64,000 nucleotides of DNA from Rathayibacter iranicus NCPPB 2253 = VKM Ac-1602 (GTDB taxonomy: Bacteria > Actinomycetota > Actinomycetes > Actinomycetales > Microbacteriaceae): assembly GCF_003149025.1 (NCBI RefSeq), contig NZ_QGDV01000004.1, positions 62,001-126,000 on the forward strand, given 5' to 3'. Below the pieces are notes generated by a model, which saw only the letters and a list, made by a program, of their open reading frames with translations, searched no databases and was not told where the DNA came from. Positions within the stretch are counted from its first letter, which is position 1, and each line of letters begins with the position of its first letter. The translations under genes were made by a program, and so were the position numbers. Positions 1-7,148 of this stretch are shown piece after piece.

Positions 1-1
1 C

Positions 2-181
2 GTCGCCGTGGAGCGCGGGGATGCGAAGGACTACCCGGAACGCCTCGCCCTAGCGATGAGCAGCGTGCTCGCCGACACCGTGCTACGTGAGCGGATGTCT
101 GTCGCGGGACGCGACCGCTCCCGCGCCTTCAGCTGGCGTGACTCCGCCGAGAGGGTCTGGGCACTGCACGCCGACCTCTAA
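2..181 (+). CDS. Glycosyltransferase, C-terminal end only (partial)
   Basis: Only the last 59 codons are inside the window; the gene begins upstream of base 1. The visible tail contains RMSVAGRDRSRAFSW followed by SAERVW. This pattern (leucine-rich helix, AGRxRSxxFSW, then a helix ending in W) is typical of the C-terminus of GT-B fold glycosyltransferases of the GT4 type, which transfer sugars from nucleotide donors to polysaccharide or lipid acceptors. That identification is family knowledge applied to a short segment. The gene converges on the lipoprotein array: its TAA stop overlaps the TAG of the 25-codon fragment on the other strand. The acceptor cannot be inferred. Confidence 0.6.
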   Translation, partial: VAVERGDAKDYPERLALAMSSVLADTVLRERMSVAGRDRSRAFSWRDSAERVWALHADL

Positions 182-255
182 GCCAGGCGTTTTTGCCCGG
201 CCCGGAATGCATCGCCGTCAGCGCGGCGTTTCGGCAGCGGCTCGCGGCCTGTCAC
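178..255 (-). pseudogene. 25-codon stub of a hydrolase fragment at the end of the array
   Basis: A GTG codon overlaps the TGA of the last lipoprotein gene as GTGA and opens a frame starting VTGREPLPKRRADG that stops at TAG after 25 codons. The first five residues, VTGRE, are the same as the start of the longer hydrolase fragments further up the array, so this looks like the 5' stub of one more module whose hydrolase part is gone. It could be translated by coupling but carries no recognisable domain. It runs into the end of the convergent glycosyltransferase gene. Confidence 0.45.
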
Positions 256-875
256 GTCCCCGGACGAGGTGTGGCGGGAGCCGACGGTCCAGGCTTATCC
301 GACGGCGGCGGCTTCCAGTCCCGATCCTCCTGCGACATCGAAGGCTCATCACCCGGCTGCACCTCTCCCTCCGCCAAGCGACGCTGATACGAACGATTTA
401 ACTCGTCCGAGTCACCACGCTCACACCGCGACACCGCACCAAGACGGTAGCGATTATCCCAGGCAGAAGAGGTGGCAAAGCTCGCGCGGAGCACCGGACC
501 GCCCTCACCATAAACCGTGGGCCACGGGGTTGAATCAGTCACTCGCACGCTCATGCCCAGAGAACGCCAATACTCCGCGATCCGCTGCGCATCCCCATTC
601 AGATCCGCATTCGGGAACGCCCAGTACGTGTAAGCGAACTGTGCACCCTTGCTCCCCGAACCCAACCCGCACACGTCCGCCCGCGGTGAACCCTCCCGCG
701 TCGACCACCCCTCAGCAGGCACCACAGCCGCAGAATCACGCACGAACTCGACCACTCCCACACGATTGTCCTCCGGCGACATTTCTCTTTCGGCGCTGCA
801 CGACACGAGAAGCACGAACGAAACCGCCACAGCTACCACCGAGAGAAGCCGTGCCCGGACCTGCCCCTCAACCAT
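252..875 (-). CDS. Lipoprotein paralogue 5 of the array (putative immunity lipoprotein)
   Basis: A 207-residue secreted lipoprotein. It has a basic N-terminus, a hydrophobic stretch and a lipobox ending LVSC, giving lipidated Cys26. The mature part is soluble, with an invariant block around residues 101-132 (EYWRSLGMSVRVTD, then TPWPTVYGEGGP), a conserved cysteine pair (Cys69, Cys151) that could form a disulphide, and a proline/serine-rich tail after WKP. Residues 1-139 are identical to paralogue 1, encoded by 418 bp that differ at three synonymous positions. The ATG starts inside an ATGGTTGA overlap with a 14-codon hydrolase remnant. I do not recognise a named domain. The immunity role is inferred from context: it is paired with a secreted hydrolase, duplicated in tandem and lipid-anchored. 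Confidence 0.75.
   Translation of the reverse strand: MVEGQVRARLLSVVAVAVSFVLLVSCSAEREMSPEDNRVGVVEFVRDSAAVVPAEGWSTREGSPRADVCGLGSGSKGAQFAYTYWAFPNADLNGDAQRIAEYWRSLGMSVRVTDSTPWPTVYGEGGPVLRASFATSSAWDNRYRLGAVSRCERGDSDELNRSYQRRLAEGEVQPGDEPSMSQEDRDWKPPPSDKPGPSAPATPRPGT
458..875. repeat. Near-perfect direct repeat of 418 bp, copy A
   Basis: Matches 4502..4919 at a constant offset of 4044 bp. By eye there are three differences (one near 534, two near 781-790), all synonymous in the lipoprotein frame. Past the inner edge the two genes diverge sharply, and paralogue 1 there matches paralogue 3 instead. This pattern is expected of recent gene conversion or unequal crossing-over. Confidence 0.9.
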
Positions 876-912
876 AAGAACAATTCCAGGGAGACGGCGT
901 GCGGCCCATCAC
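868..912 (-). pseudogene. 14-codon in-frame remnant of the hydrolase gene
   Basis: Between lipoproteins 4 and 5 the hydrolase part is reduced to GTG ATG GGC ... followed by a tail reading PSPWNCSYG and a stop. The last residues match the end of the full-length hydrolase (PSPWNSSHG). The start still overlaps the upstream TGA as GTGA, and the stop still overlaps the next ATG as ATGGTTGA. A large internal deletion therefore removed the whole domain but kept both coupling signals in frame. Confidence 0.6.
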
Positions 913-1532
913 GTCCCCAGACGAGGCGCAGCGGGAGCCGACGGTACAGGCCCATCCGACGACGGCGGCTTCCAGTCCTGGTCCTCCTGCGACATGGAAG
1001 GCTCATCACCCGGCTGCACCTCCCCCTCCGCCTGACGACGCTGATAGGAACGATTCAACTCGTCCGAGTCACCCGGCTCACACCGCGACACCGCATCCAT
1101 CGAATACCTGCCGTCCCACGACGACGATGTGTCGAAACTCGCGCGCAGTACCGGACCGCCCTCGCCGTAGACGGTAGGCCACGGGGTCGAATCAGTCACT
1201 CGCACGCTCATGCCCAGCGACCGCCAATACTCCGCGACCCGCTGCGCATCCCCATTAAAATCTGAATTCGGGAGCGCCCAATACGTATAGGCAAACTGTG
1301 CCCCCGTGCTCCCCCACCCCAATCCGCACACATTAGCCCGCGGCGCACCCTCCCCCGTCGACCAGCCCTCAGCGGGCACCACGGCCGCCGAATCACGGAC
1401 GAATTCGACCACCCCCCGCCGATTGTCTTCCGGCGGAACAGACCCTCCTTCACTGCACGAAGACAGAAGCACCGCCGCAACAGTCACCACGATCACCGAC
1501 AGCCATCGCCGACGCTGCCATAGCTCAGCCAT
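909..1532 (-). CDS. Lipoprotein paralogue 4 of the array (putative immunity lipoprotein)
   Basis: A 207-residue paralogue with lipobox LSSC (Cys26), the shared EYWRSLGMSVRVTD block and the Cys69/Cys151 pair. The start at 1532 gives the same length as the other four copies and sits in an ATGGCTGA overlap with the stop of the preceding hydrolase fragment; an upstream in-frame start at 1553 would only add MRRRLLL and is less likely. Closest in its signal peptide to paralogue 2 (both have QRRRWLSVI). Membrane-anchored, facing outside. Its role as immunity protein to a cognate hydrolase variant is inferred, not shown. Confidence 0.75.
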   Translation of the reverse strand: MAELWQRRRWLSVIVVTVAAVLLSSCSEGGSVPPEDNRRGVVEFVRDSAAVVPAEGWSTGEGAPRANVCGLGWGSTGAQFAYTYWALPNSDFNGDAQRVAEYWRSLGMSVRVTDSTPWPTVYGEGGPVLRASFDTSSSWDGRYSMDAVSRCEPGDSDELNRSYQRRQAEGEVQPGDEPSMSQEDQDWKPPSSDGPVPSAPAAPRLGT

Positions 1533-2115
1533 GAGCAGGAGCCTCCGGCGCACGCTGAGGGACCGGACGCGGAAGTGTCTCCCGGAACGGGGTAGGCGGA
1601 GTCAACTTCTCATCCTCCCCACCCAGCGCGAGAGAAACATTGTCGGCGCTTTCCGTGTCCTTATCGAGATACCCCCGATCATCCGTCGAATCACCGGCCA
1701 CCGCATCATGCTTCGTCACCGGCAGCCCCGCATCACCTCCCGTCTCCACGCCGAACACGTGGGCGCCGAAGGCAGGATCAGCCGGATTCACGCTGTGCCA
1801 CGGACTGAACTCCCGCCCCATCCACGAAGTTTCATCATCGGGAAAAGAATTACCCCACTTCCGGTCGGTGGCCTGACCTGCATAAACCTTGCCAGCATGC
1901 AACTGCTGCGCCGACGTAATCCAATTCCGCAACCCAGCGGAGCCGAGCGCGACAAACGCATCCCTCGTCGTCGTGCCCATCCCAGGATCGGGCACCACAC
2001 CCCGACCTGTCAGCTGGGACTGACGTCCCTGCCTGCCCAGACGCCGCCATGCTCGCCCATACAACGCTTTCGGCGCCGCGTCTCGGTAGCCCAGCGACGG
2101 CTCCCGGCCCGTCAC
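1525..2115 (-). pseudogene. Hydrolase C-terminal fragment, 196 codons (orphan tip)
   Basis: Starts at a GTG that overlaps the stop of lipoprotein 3 (GTGA). About 45 residues of unrelated lead sequence are followed by PGMGTTTRD, the entry strand of the DUF1023 fold, joined directly to FVALGSAG. Compared with the full-length protein this skips about 100 residues that include the nucleophile motif AHSFGS. The distal block (REFSPWHSVNPADPAFGAHV ... TKHDAV) with the presumed catalytic His is intact. It cannot be an active Ser hydrolase. The open frame and overlaps are kept, so it may be a decaying duplicate or a stored toxin-tip cassette. Confidence 0.65.
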
Positions 2116-2735
2116 GTCCTCGGACCAGGTGTAGCGGAAACCGACGGCACCGGCCCATCCGACGACGACGGCTTCCAGTCCCGATCCTCCTGCGACATCG
2201 AAGGCTCATCACCCGGCTGCACCTCCCCCTCCGCCAAGCGACGCTGATACGAACGATTCAACTCCCGCGAGTCACCCGGCCTGCACCAGGACACTGCACC
2301 GAGGGAGTACCTACCGTCCCACGGCGAGTGGGTATCAAAACTCGCACGCAGCACCGGACCGCCCTCACCATAGACAGTGGGCCACGGCGTTGAATCAGTG
2401 ACCCGCACACTCATCCCGAGAGAACGCCAATACTCCGCCACCCGCTGCGCGTCAGCGTCCCGATCCGAACCAGGGAAAGCCCAATAGTTGTAGACGAACC
2501 TCGCCCCCTTCTGACCCCAATCCAGTTCGCACACACTTGCCCGTGGTGAACCCTCCCGCGTCGACCAACCGTCACCCGGCACCACGGCCGCTGAATCGCG
2601 AACGAACTCGACCACCCCCAGCCGATTGTCCTCCGGCGACACCTGCGTCCCCGCGCCACACGACGCGAGAAGCGCCGTCGCGAGCACTGCGGACAGCACC
2701 GTGCGCAACCACGGCCGAGTGCGCCTCTCAATCAC
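2112..2735 (-). CDS. Lipoprotein paralogue 3 of the array (putative immunity lipoprotein)
   Basis: A 207-residue lipoprotein with lipobox LASC (Cys26), the conserved Cys69/Cys151 pair and the shared central block. Its N-terminal signal region (MIERRTRPWL) is the most divergent of the five, while its 3' third is nearly identical in DNA to that of paralogue 1 and its last 70 bp to paralogue 2, so the gene is a mosaic. The ATG lies in an 8-base overlap with the preceding fragment's stop and its TGA overlaps the next GTG. Function inferred from context only. Confidence 0.75.
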   Translation of the reverse strand: MIERRTRPWLRTVLSAVLATALLASCGAGTQVSPEDNRLGVVEFVRDSAAVVPGDGWSTREGSPRASVCELDWGQKGARFVYNYWAFPGSDRDADAQRVAEYWRSLGMSVRVTDSTPWPTVYGEGGPVLRASFDTHSPWDGRYSLGAVSWCRPGDSRELNRSYQRRLAEGEVQPGDEPSMSQEDRDWKPSSSDGPVPSVSATPGPRT

Positions 2736-3306
2736 GAGGAGGAACTTCGCGTCGGGGCGGAGGAACGGATTGCGGCGCCGTCAATTCCGCAGGATGAGAA
2801 GGCGGAGTGAGGTCATCGTCCAGACCCCCAAGCGCCCTGCTCACATTGAGGACAGACTCCGTGCGTGGGTCGAGATACCCCCGGTCATCCGTGGCCTCCC
2901 CGGCCACCGCATCATGCTTCGTCACCGGTAACCCCGCATCGCCGCCCGTCTCGACGCCGAACACGTGGGCGCCGAAAGCAGGATCAGCCGGGTTCACACT
3001 GTGCCACGGACTGAACTCTCGCCCCATCCACGAGGCCTCATCGCCGGGAAGAGAATCGCCCCACTTCCGGTCGGTGGCTTGACCGACATAGACCTTGTCA
3101 GCACGCAACTGCTTCGCCGACGTAATCCAATTCGGCAACCCAGCAGACTCGAGCGTGACGAACGCGCCCATCCCCGGAGCGGGCGTCACACGCCGACCTC
3201 TAAGCCGGGACTGACTTCCCTGCCCGCCCAGACGCCGCCATCCCCGCCCATACACCGCTATCAACGCCGCGTCTCGGCAGCCCGGCGACGGCTCCCGGCC
3301 CGTCAC
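2728..3306 (-). pseudogene. Hydrolase C-terminal fragment, 192 codons (orphan tip)
   Basis: Coupled GTG start (GTGA overlap with the stop of lipoprotein 2). After a lead segment like that of the 196-codon fragment, PAPGMG is fused to FVTLESAGLPNW, so the deletion begins even closer to the PGMG motif and again removes the serine nucleophile region. The distal His-containing block is preserved. The C-terminal tail (ending VPPPRREVPPRD) differs from the other copies, so this module descends from a different allele of the toxin or has recombined. Confidence 0.65.
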
Positions 3307-3926
3307 GTCCTCGGACCAGGTGTAGCGGAAACCGACGGCACCGGCCCATCCGACGACGACGGCTTCCACTTCCGATCCTCCTCGCTCATCATCACCTCAC
3401 CACCGGGTTGCACCTCCCCCAATGCACGGCGGCGCTCGTAGGAGAGATTTAGTTCCCGAGAGTCACCCGGCTCGCACCGCGACACCGCACCCATCGAGTA
3501 GCGACCGTCCCAAGCCGAAGAGGTATCAAAACTCGCGCGCAGGACCGGACCGCCTTCACCATAAACGGCCGGCCACGGCGTTGAATCAGTGACCCGCACA
3601 CTCATCCCGAGCGACCGCCAATACTCCGCGACTCGCCGCGCATCCCCGTCGATGTCCACTCCTGGCAAAGCCCAATACGTAAAAGCAAATTGTGCTCCCT
3701 TTCTGCCGGAGCCCGTCCCGCAGACATCCGCTCTCGGTGCACCTCCCGTCGTTGACCACCCCTCACCCGGCACCACGGCCGCCGAATTGCGCACGAACTC
3801 GACCACCCCCCGCCGGTTGTCCTCCGGCGAGACTGGCGCCTCTACGCTGCAAGAAGTTAGCAGCGCCGTCACAACGGCCACGGCTATCACTGACAGCCAT
3901 CGCCGTCGCTGTCGCGGCTCAGCCAT
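3303..3926 (-). CDS. Lipoprotein paralogue 2 of the array (putative immunity lipoprotein)
   Basis: 207 residues, lipobox LTSC (Cys26), conserved cysteine pair. The start at 3926 gives the family length and the 8-base overlap with the fragment upstream; an in-frame start at 3947 is the alternative. This is the most divergent mature domain of the set (for example PGVDIDGDARRV and GEVMMSEEDRKW where the others have PGDEPSMSQED). Its 3' 70 bp are identical to paralogue 3. Divergence in the mature part with conservation of the core is what would be expected if each copy recognises a slightly different partner. Confidence 0.75.
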   Translation of the reverse strand: MAEPRQRRRWLSVIAVAVVTALLTSCSVEAPVSPEDNRRGVVEFVRNSAAVVPGEGWSTTGGAPRADVCGTGSGRKGAQFAFTYWALPGVDIDGDARRVAEYWRSLGMSVRVTDSTPWPAVYGEGGPVLRASFDTSSAWDGRYSMGAVSRCEPGDSRELNLSYERRRALGEVQPGGEVMMSEEDRKWKPSSSDGPVPSVSATPGPRT

Positions 3927-4299
3927 GAGCGGGAGCCTCCGGCGCACGCCGAGGGACTGGACGCGGAAGTGTCTCTCGGAACGGGGTAGGCGGAGTTAGC
4001 CTTTCGTCATCCCCGCGCAGCGCCCTCGACACATTGCGGGCAGATTCGGTATCCGGGTCGAGATACCCCCGGTCATCCTTCGAGTCACCGGTCACCGCGT
4101 CGTGCTTCGTCACCGGCAGTCCCGCATCGCCGCCCGTCTCCACTCCGAAAACGTGGGCGCCGAAGGCAGGATCAGCCGGATTCACACCATGCCACGGACT
4201 GAACTCCCGCCCTATCCACGAAGCCGCATCACCCGGACCAGGATCGCCCCACTTCCGGTCGGACGCCTGGCAACCCAGCGGCGACTCTCGGCCCGTCAC
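3919..4299 (-). pseudogene. Hydrolase C-terminal fragment, 126 codons (shortest tip)
   Basis: Opens at a GTG overlapping the stop of lipoprotein 1 as GTGA (VTGRESPLGCQ) and enters the hydrolase directly at ASDRKWGD, equivalent to about residue 575 of the full-length protein. Only the last 115 residues remain, with the block around FGAHVFGVETGGDAG and TKHDAV. Its tail (RETLPRP ... EAPAHG) matches that of the 196-codon fragment. No nucleophile, oxyanion strand or N-terminal targeting domain is left. It ends in the ATGGCTGA overlap with lipoprotein 2. Confidence 0.65.
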
Positions 4300-4919
4300 G
4301 TCCTCGGACCAGGTGTGACTGAAGCCGACGGTACAGGCCCATCCGACGACGGCGGCTTCCACTTCCGATCCTCCTGCGACATCGAAGGCTCATCACCCGG
4401 CTGCACCTCCCCCTCCGCCAAGCGACGCTGATACGAACGATTCAACTCCCGCGAGTCACCCGGCCTGCACCAGGAGACCGCATCTATCGAATAACGGTCG
4501 CCCCAGGCAGAAGAGGTGGCAAAGCTCGCGCGGAGCACCGGACCGCCCTCACCATAAACCGTGGGCCACGGGGTCGAATCAGTCACTCGCACGCTCATGC
4601 CCAGAGAACGCCAATACTCCGCGATCCGCTGCGCATCCCCATTCAGATCCGCATTCGGGAACGCCCAGTACGTGTAAGCGAACTGTGCACCCTTGCTCCC
4701 CGAACCCAACCCGCACACGTCCGCCCGCGGTGAACCCTCCCGCGTCGACCACCCCTCAGCAGGCACCACAGCCGCAGAATCACGCACGAACTCGACCACT
4801 CCCACACGATTGTCCTCCGGCGACATCTCTCTCTCGGCGCTGCACGACACGAGAAGCACGAACGAAACCGCCACAGCTACCACCGAGAGAAGCCGTGCCC
4901 GGACCTGCCCCTCAACCAT
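4296..4919 (-). CDS. Lipoprotein paralogue 1, directly behind the full-length hydrolase (putative immunity)
   Basis: 207-residue lipoprotein (lipobox LVSC, Cys26). Its ATG lies inside the hydrolase gene: the sequence ATGGTTGA contains this start and the hydrolase stop, so the two are translationally coupled and probably made in a fixed ratio. Residues 1-139 equal paralogue 5; the remainder follows paralogue 3. Being the immediate neighbour, it is the best candidate for the cognate partner of the intact hydrolase. A longer in-frame start at 5084 would overlap the hydrolase by 170 bases and would bury the signal peptide, so it is rejected. Confidence 0.8.
   Translation of the reverse strand: MVEGQVRARLLSVVAVAVSFVLLVSCSAEREMSPEDNRVGVVEFVRDSAAVVPAEGWSTREGSPRADVCGLGSGSKGAQFAYTYWAFPNADLNGDAQRIAEYWRSLGMSVRVTDSTPWPTVYGEGGPVLRASFATSSAWGDRYSIDAVSWCRPGDSRELNRSYQRRLAEGEVQPGDEPSMSQEDRKWKPPSSDGPVPSASVTPGPRT
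4502..4919. repeat. Near-perfect direct repeat of 418 bp, copy B
   Basis: Partner of 458..875. It covers the start, signal peptide and first two thirds of the lipoprotein. The identity extends a few bases upstream into the hydrolase 3' end (ccgtctccctggaatt on the minus strand) that survives as the 14-codon remnant before copy A. Confidence 0.9.
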
Positions 4920-6984
4920 GAGAAGAATTCCAGGGAGACGGCGGTAGGACTGGAGCTGGCGGTACTCTCTTCCTGGGCGGCGAAGGCGGGGTGAGCTTCT
5001 CGTCCAGTCCCTGAAGCGCCCAATCCACATTGCGCGAGCACTCAGTTCCCCGGTCGAGATAGCCTCGGTCGTCCGTGGCCTCACCGACTACCGCATCGTG
5101 CTTAGTCACCGGCAACCCAGCATCGCCGCCCGTCTCGACACCGAAGACGTGGGCTCCGAAAGCAGGATCGGCCGGATTCACGCTGTGCCATGGACTGAAC
5201 TCTCGCCCGATCCACGAAGCCTCATCGCCGGGATCAGGATCACCCAACTTCCGGTCGGTGGCCTGGCCGACATAAACCTTGTCAGCGTGCAGCTGCTTCG
5301 CAGAGGTGATCCAATTCGGCAGCCCAGCAGACCCGAGCGTGACGAATGTGTCAACGTGAACGCCCGGATCCGTCATCGTGATTGCCGCCGCTGTGCTCCC
5401 AAAGGAGTGCGCGATAACCCCTAGGTGCGGTGGGCTCTCACGCCGAACGACATCAAGCCCCTTCAACGCCGAAGCAAGCGCAGTACCGCCGACCTCAGCG
5501 TCCGCGATACCCAAAACACTGAGATCAAAAACCGGCGGCGACGGCATCGGAGGCGTTTTATATCCAATCCAGGCAACGACCGCGCTCCCCTCGCCGCGGA
5601 GCGTCTGCACGGTCTGCGCCCCCGTCGCCCACGTCTCCATATCCTTCGTCGTCGTGCCCATCCCCGGGACCGTGAACGACACGTCCGAGGCGGTGTCGAG
5701 GTCGCCGATTGAGACGGCAGCCAGCGGTGGCCGGTCCGCGGTCAGTGATATCAGGAACCTCGGAGCATCCTTTTGCGCCGCTCCAAGGGTCGCGTCGATC
5801 GACTCGAGGCACGTCCGCCGCTCTTTCAGCGGCTGGAGCTTCATCTCGAGCGCCGCGACCACGGTGGGATCGCAGGTGAGGACCGCGGCGACAGACGCCA
5901 CGACTAGCATGCGCTCGATCTCCTCGATCTCCTTCGCCGTAGCGTCGAGGTCCTGTTGCAGACCAATCCTGTTCGCTCGGTCCCTTGCCCCATAGGGCAG
6001 GCCCTCGAGATTGCCGAGCAAGGTCGGGAGCGTAGAGAGAAGGAGTTTCTGTCGATCGGAGAAGCCTGCTGAGGCGTCGCCCGGAGCGAGGCCAGCCCAC
6101 CAGGTGGACACTGTTGCGGGACTGATCCGCCCGATGCGAGCGGCGAGGTCGGGGGACGCCGCGAATAACGCGGTCAGTTCGTCAGCGGGGAGATCTGACA
6201 GCGCCCGGAGCAGTCGACGCTCGTCCATCGGGGCGAGTGGCGGCGCGACCACATCCAGGGCAGGGACCGAGAGCGACCCGCCGCCCGCCGCCTCGAACGC
6301 GTTCGCGATCTGCTCGATCCATGCCGCGTCGACGCGTTCCTCCTGCACCAGGTACTCAAATCCACTGAGGAACGTCGAGGATCCCGTCAGGACCCAGCCG
6401 CAGGACGACGTGAAGTTGACCCAACCGGAGCGCAGCCGAGCGAGAGCATCGTCGAGGGCGGGCGCCACAGCGTTGGCCTGCCTCACGAAGACACGAAGAT
6501 TCTCAGGATCGGCCGAGCTCAGACCGGACTGACCCCCTCGGCTCCCCCGATGGCGCGGCACCGGAGTGAACGCGACCGAGACCTCCGGCGTCGCAAACGG
6601 GACATCGGAGGGCATCCGATCGACGACGACGTCTTCTACCATCGGGACACCTGCGGCGGCGCTCTGACGGCGCCGCTCGTCCCGCTCGTCCTCACGCACC
6701 TGCCATGCCGCCAGCTCCTGCAACCGTTCGAGTTCACGTCGCGCCTGATGCGCCGCGATCTCGACATCGTCGGCGAGACGCCCAAGCGCGCGCATCAGCA
6801 CGCCATAGTCCGCGCTATCCGAGCGGCAGTTCTCCTCGAACACTCGCGCGTAGGGCCCCCGGAAATCCCCCAGCGCGCTGCCGATAGCGACATCGAGCAG
6901 ACGCCGCTCCGTCTGGACGGCGGAGAGAACCACCTCCGCGGTCTGCACGAGCCGACGTGCACTCTCCTGGTCGAATTGCAGCAT
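4912..6984 (-). CDS. Full-length ESX/WXG-like N-terminus + DUF1023 alpha/beta hydrolase (putative secreted lipase-like toxin)
   Basis: 690 residues from the ATG at 6984, preceded by GGGGAAGG at good spacing; a GTG three codons earlier is the alternative. Residues 1-105 are helical and charged, with FRGPYARVFEEN followed by a long amphipathic helix rich in ARRELERLQ. This resembles the WXG100-like N-terminal signal of actinobacterial type VII substrates. There is no Sec signal peptide. Residues 110-160 are a linker. Residues 320-660 match DUF1023: GLPYGARDRANR, the strand FTVPGMGTTT, VVAWIGYKTP, the nucleophile elbow AHSFGS (Ser527) and a distal TKHD (His629). Such proteins are esterase/lipase-fold enzymes. 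The overlapping lipoprotein and orphan fragments suggest a secreted toxin with immunity, but no activity is shown. No type VII secretion gene is in the window. Confidence 0.75.
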   Translation of the reverse strand: MLQFDQESARRLVQTAEVVLSAVQTERRLLDVAIGSALGDFRGPYARVFEENCRSDSADYGVLMRALGRLADDVEIAAHQARRELERLQELAAWQVREDERDERRRQSAAAGVPMVEDVVVDRMPSDVPFATPEVSVAFTPVPRHRGSRGGQSGLSSADPENLRVFVRQANAVAPALDDALARLRSGWVNFTSSCGWVLTGSSTFLSGFEYLVQEERVDAAWIEQIANAFEAAGGGSLSVPALDVVAPPLAPMDERRLLRALSDLPADELTALFAASPDLAARIGRISPATVSTWWAGLAPGDASAGFSDRQKLLLSTLPTLLGNLEGLPYGARDRANRIGLQQDLDATAKEIEEIERMLVVASVAAVLTCDPTVVAALEMKLQPLKERRTCLESIDATLGAAQKDAPRFLISLTADRPPLAAVSIGDLDTASDVSFTVPGMGTTTKDMETWATGAQTVQTLRGEGSAVVAWIGYKTPPMPSPPVFDLSVLGIADAEVGGTALASALKGLDVVRRESPPHLGVIAHSFGSTAAAITMTDPGVHVDTFVTLGSAGLPNWITSAKQLHADKVYVGQATDRKLGDPDPGDEASWIGREFSPWHSVNPADPAFGAHVFGVETGGDAGLPVTKHDAVVGEATDDRGYLDRGTECSRNVDWALQGLDEKLTPPSPPRKRVPPAPVLPPSPWNSSHG

Positions 6985-7016
6985 TTCCCGCACCCTTCCC
7001 CGAGCAGCATGGATGC

Positions 7017-7035
7017 TCAGGTTAGGTTAGGGGGA
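7017..7035. promoter_or_regulatory. Possible DtxR/IdeR-type half-site upstream of the hydrolase gene
   Basis: TCAGGTTAGGTTAGGGGGA lies about 33 bases ahead of the hydrolase start. Its left half fits the iron-regulator consensus TWAGGTWAGSCTWACCTWA well, but the right half does not (about 12 of 19 overall). The tandem AGGTTAGGTTAGG could equally be a promoter-proximal repeat. No convincing -35/-10 pair was found in 6994-7148. Confidence 0.2.
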
Positions 7036-7148
7036 GATAGCCCGTCTTTACGCGCCAAAGATCGTGCCATTGCCGCCAGCAAGGTGCGGAAAAATAGCCG
7101 AGCCGCCGCGACAAGAGCGGCAGTTCGACGGCTCCACCGCCCGAGCGC

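Noticed and set aside
1525-4299. Hydrolase fragments as intact esterase genes
   Set aside because: All lack the nucleophile elbow and most of the fold, so they cannot be active enzymes even though the frames are open.
4920-5084. N-terminal extension of lipoprotein 1 into the hydrolase gene
   Set aside because: It would place 55 residues before the signal peptide and breaks the 207-residue length shared by all paralogues.
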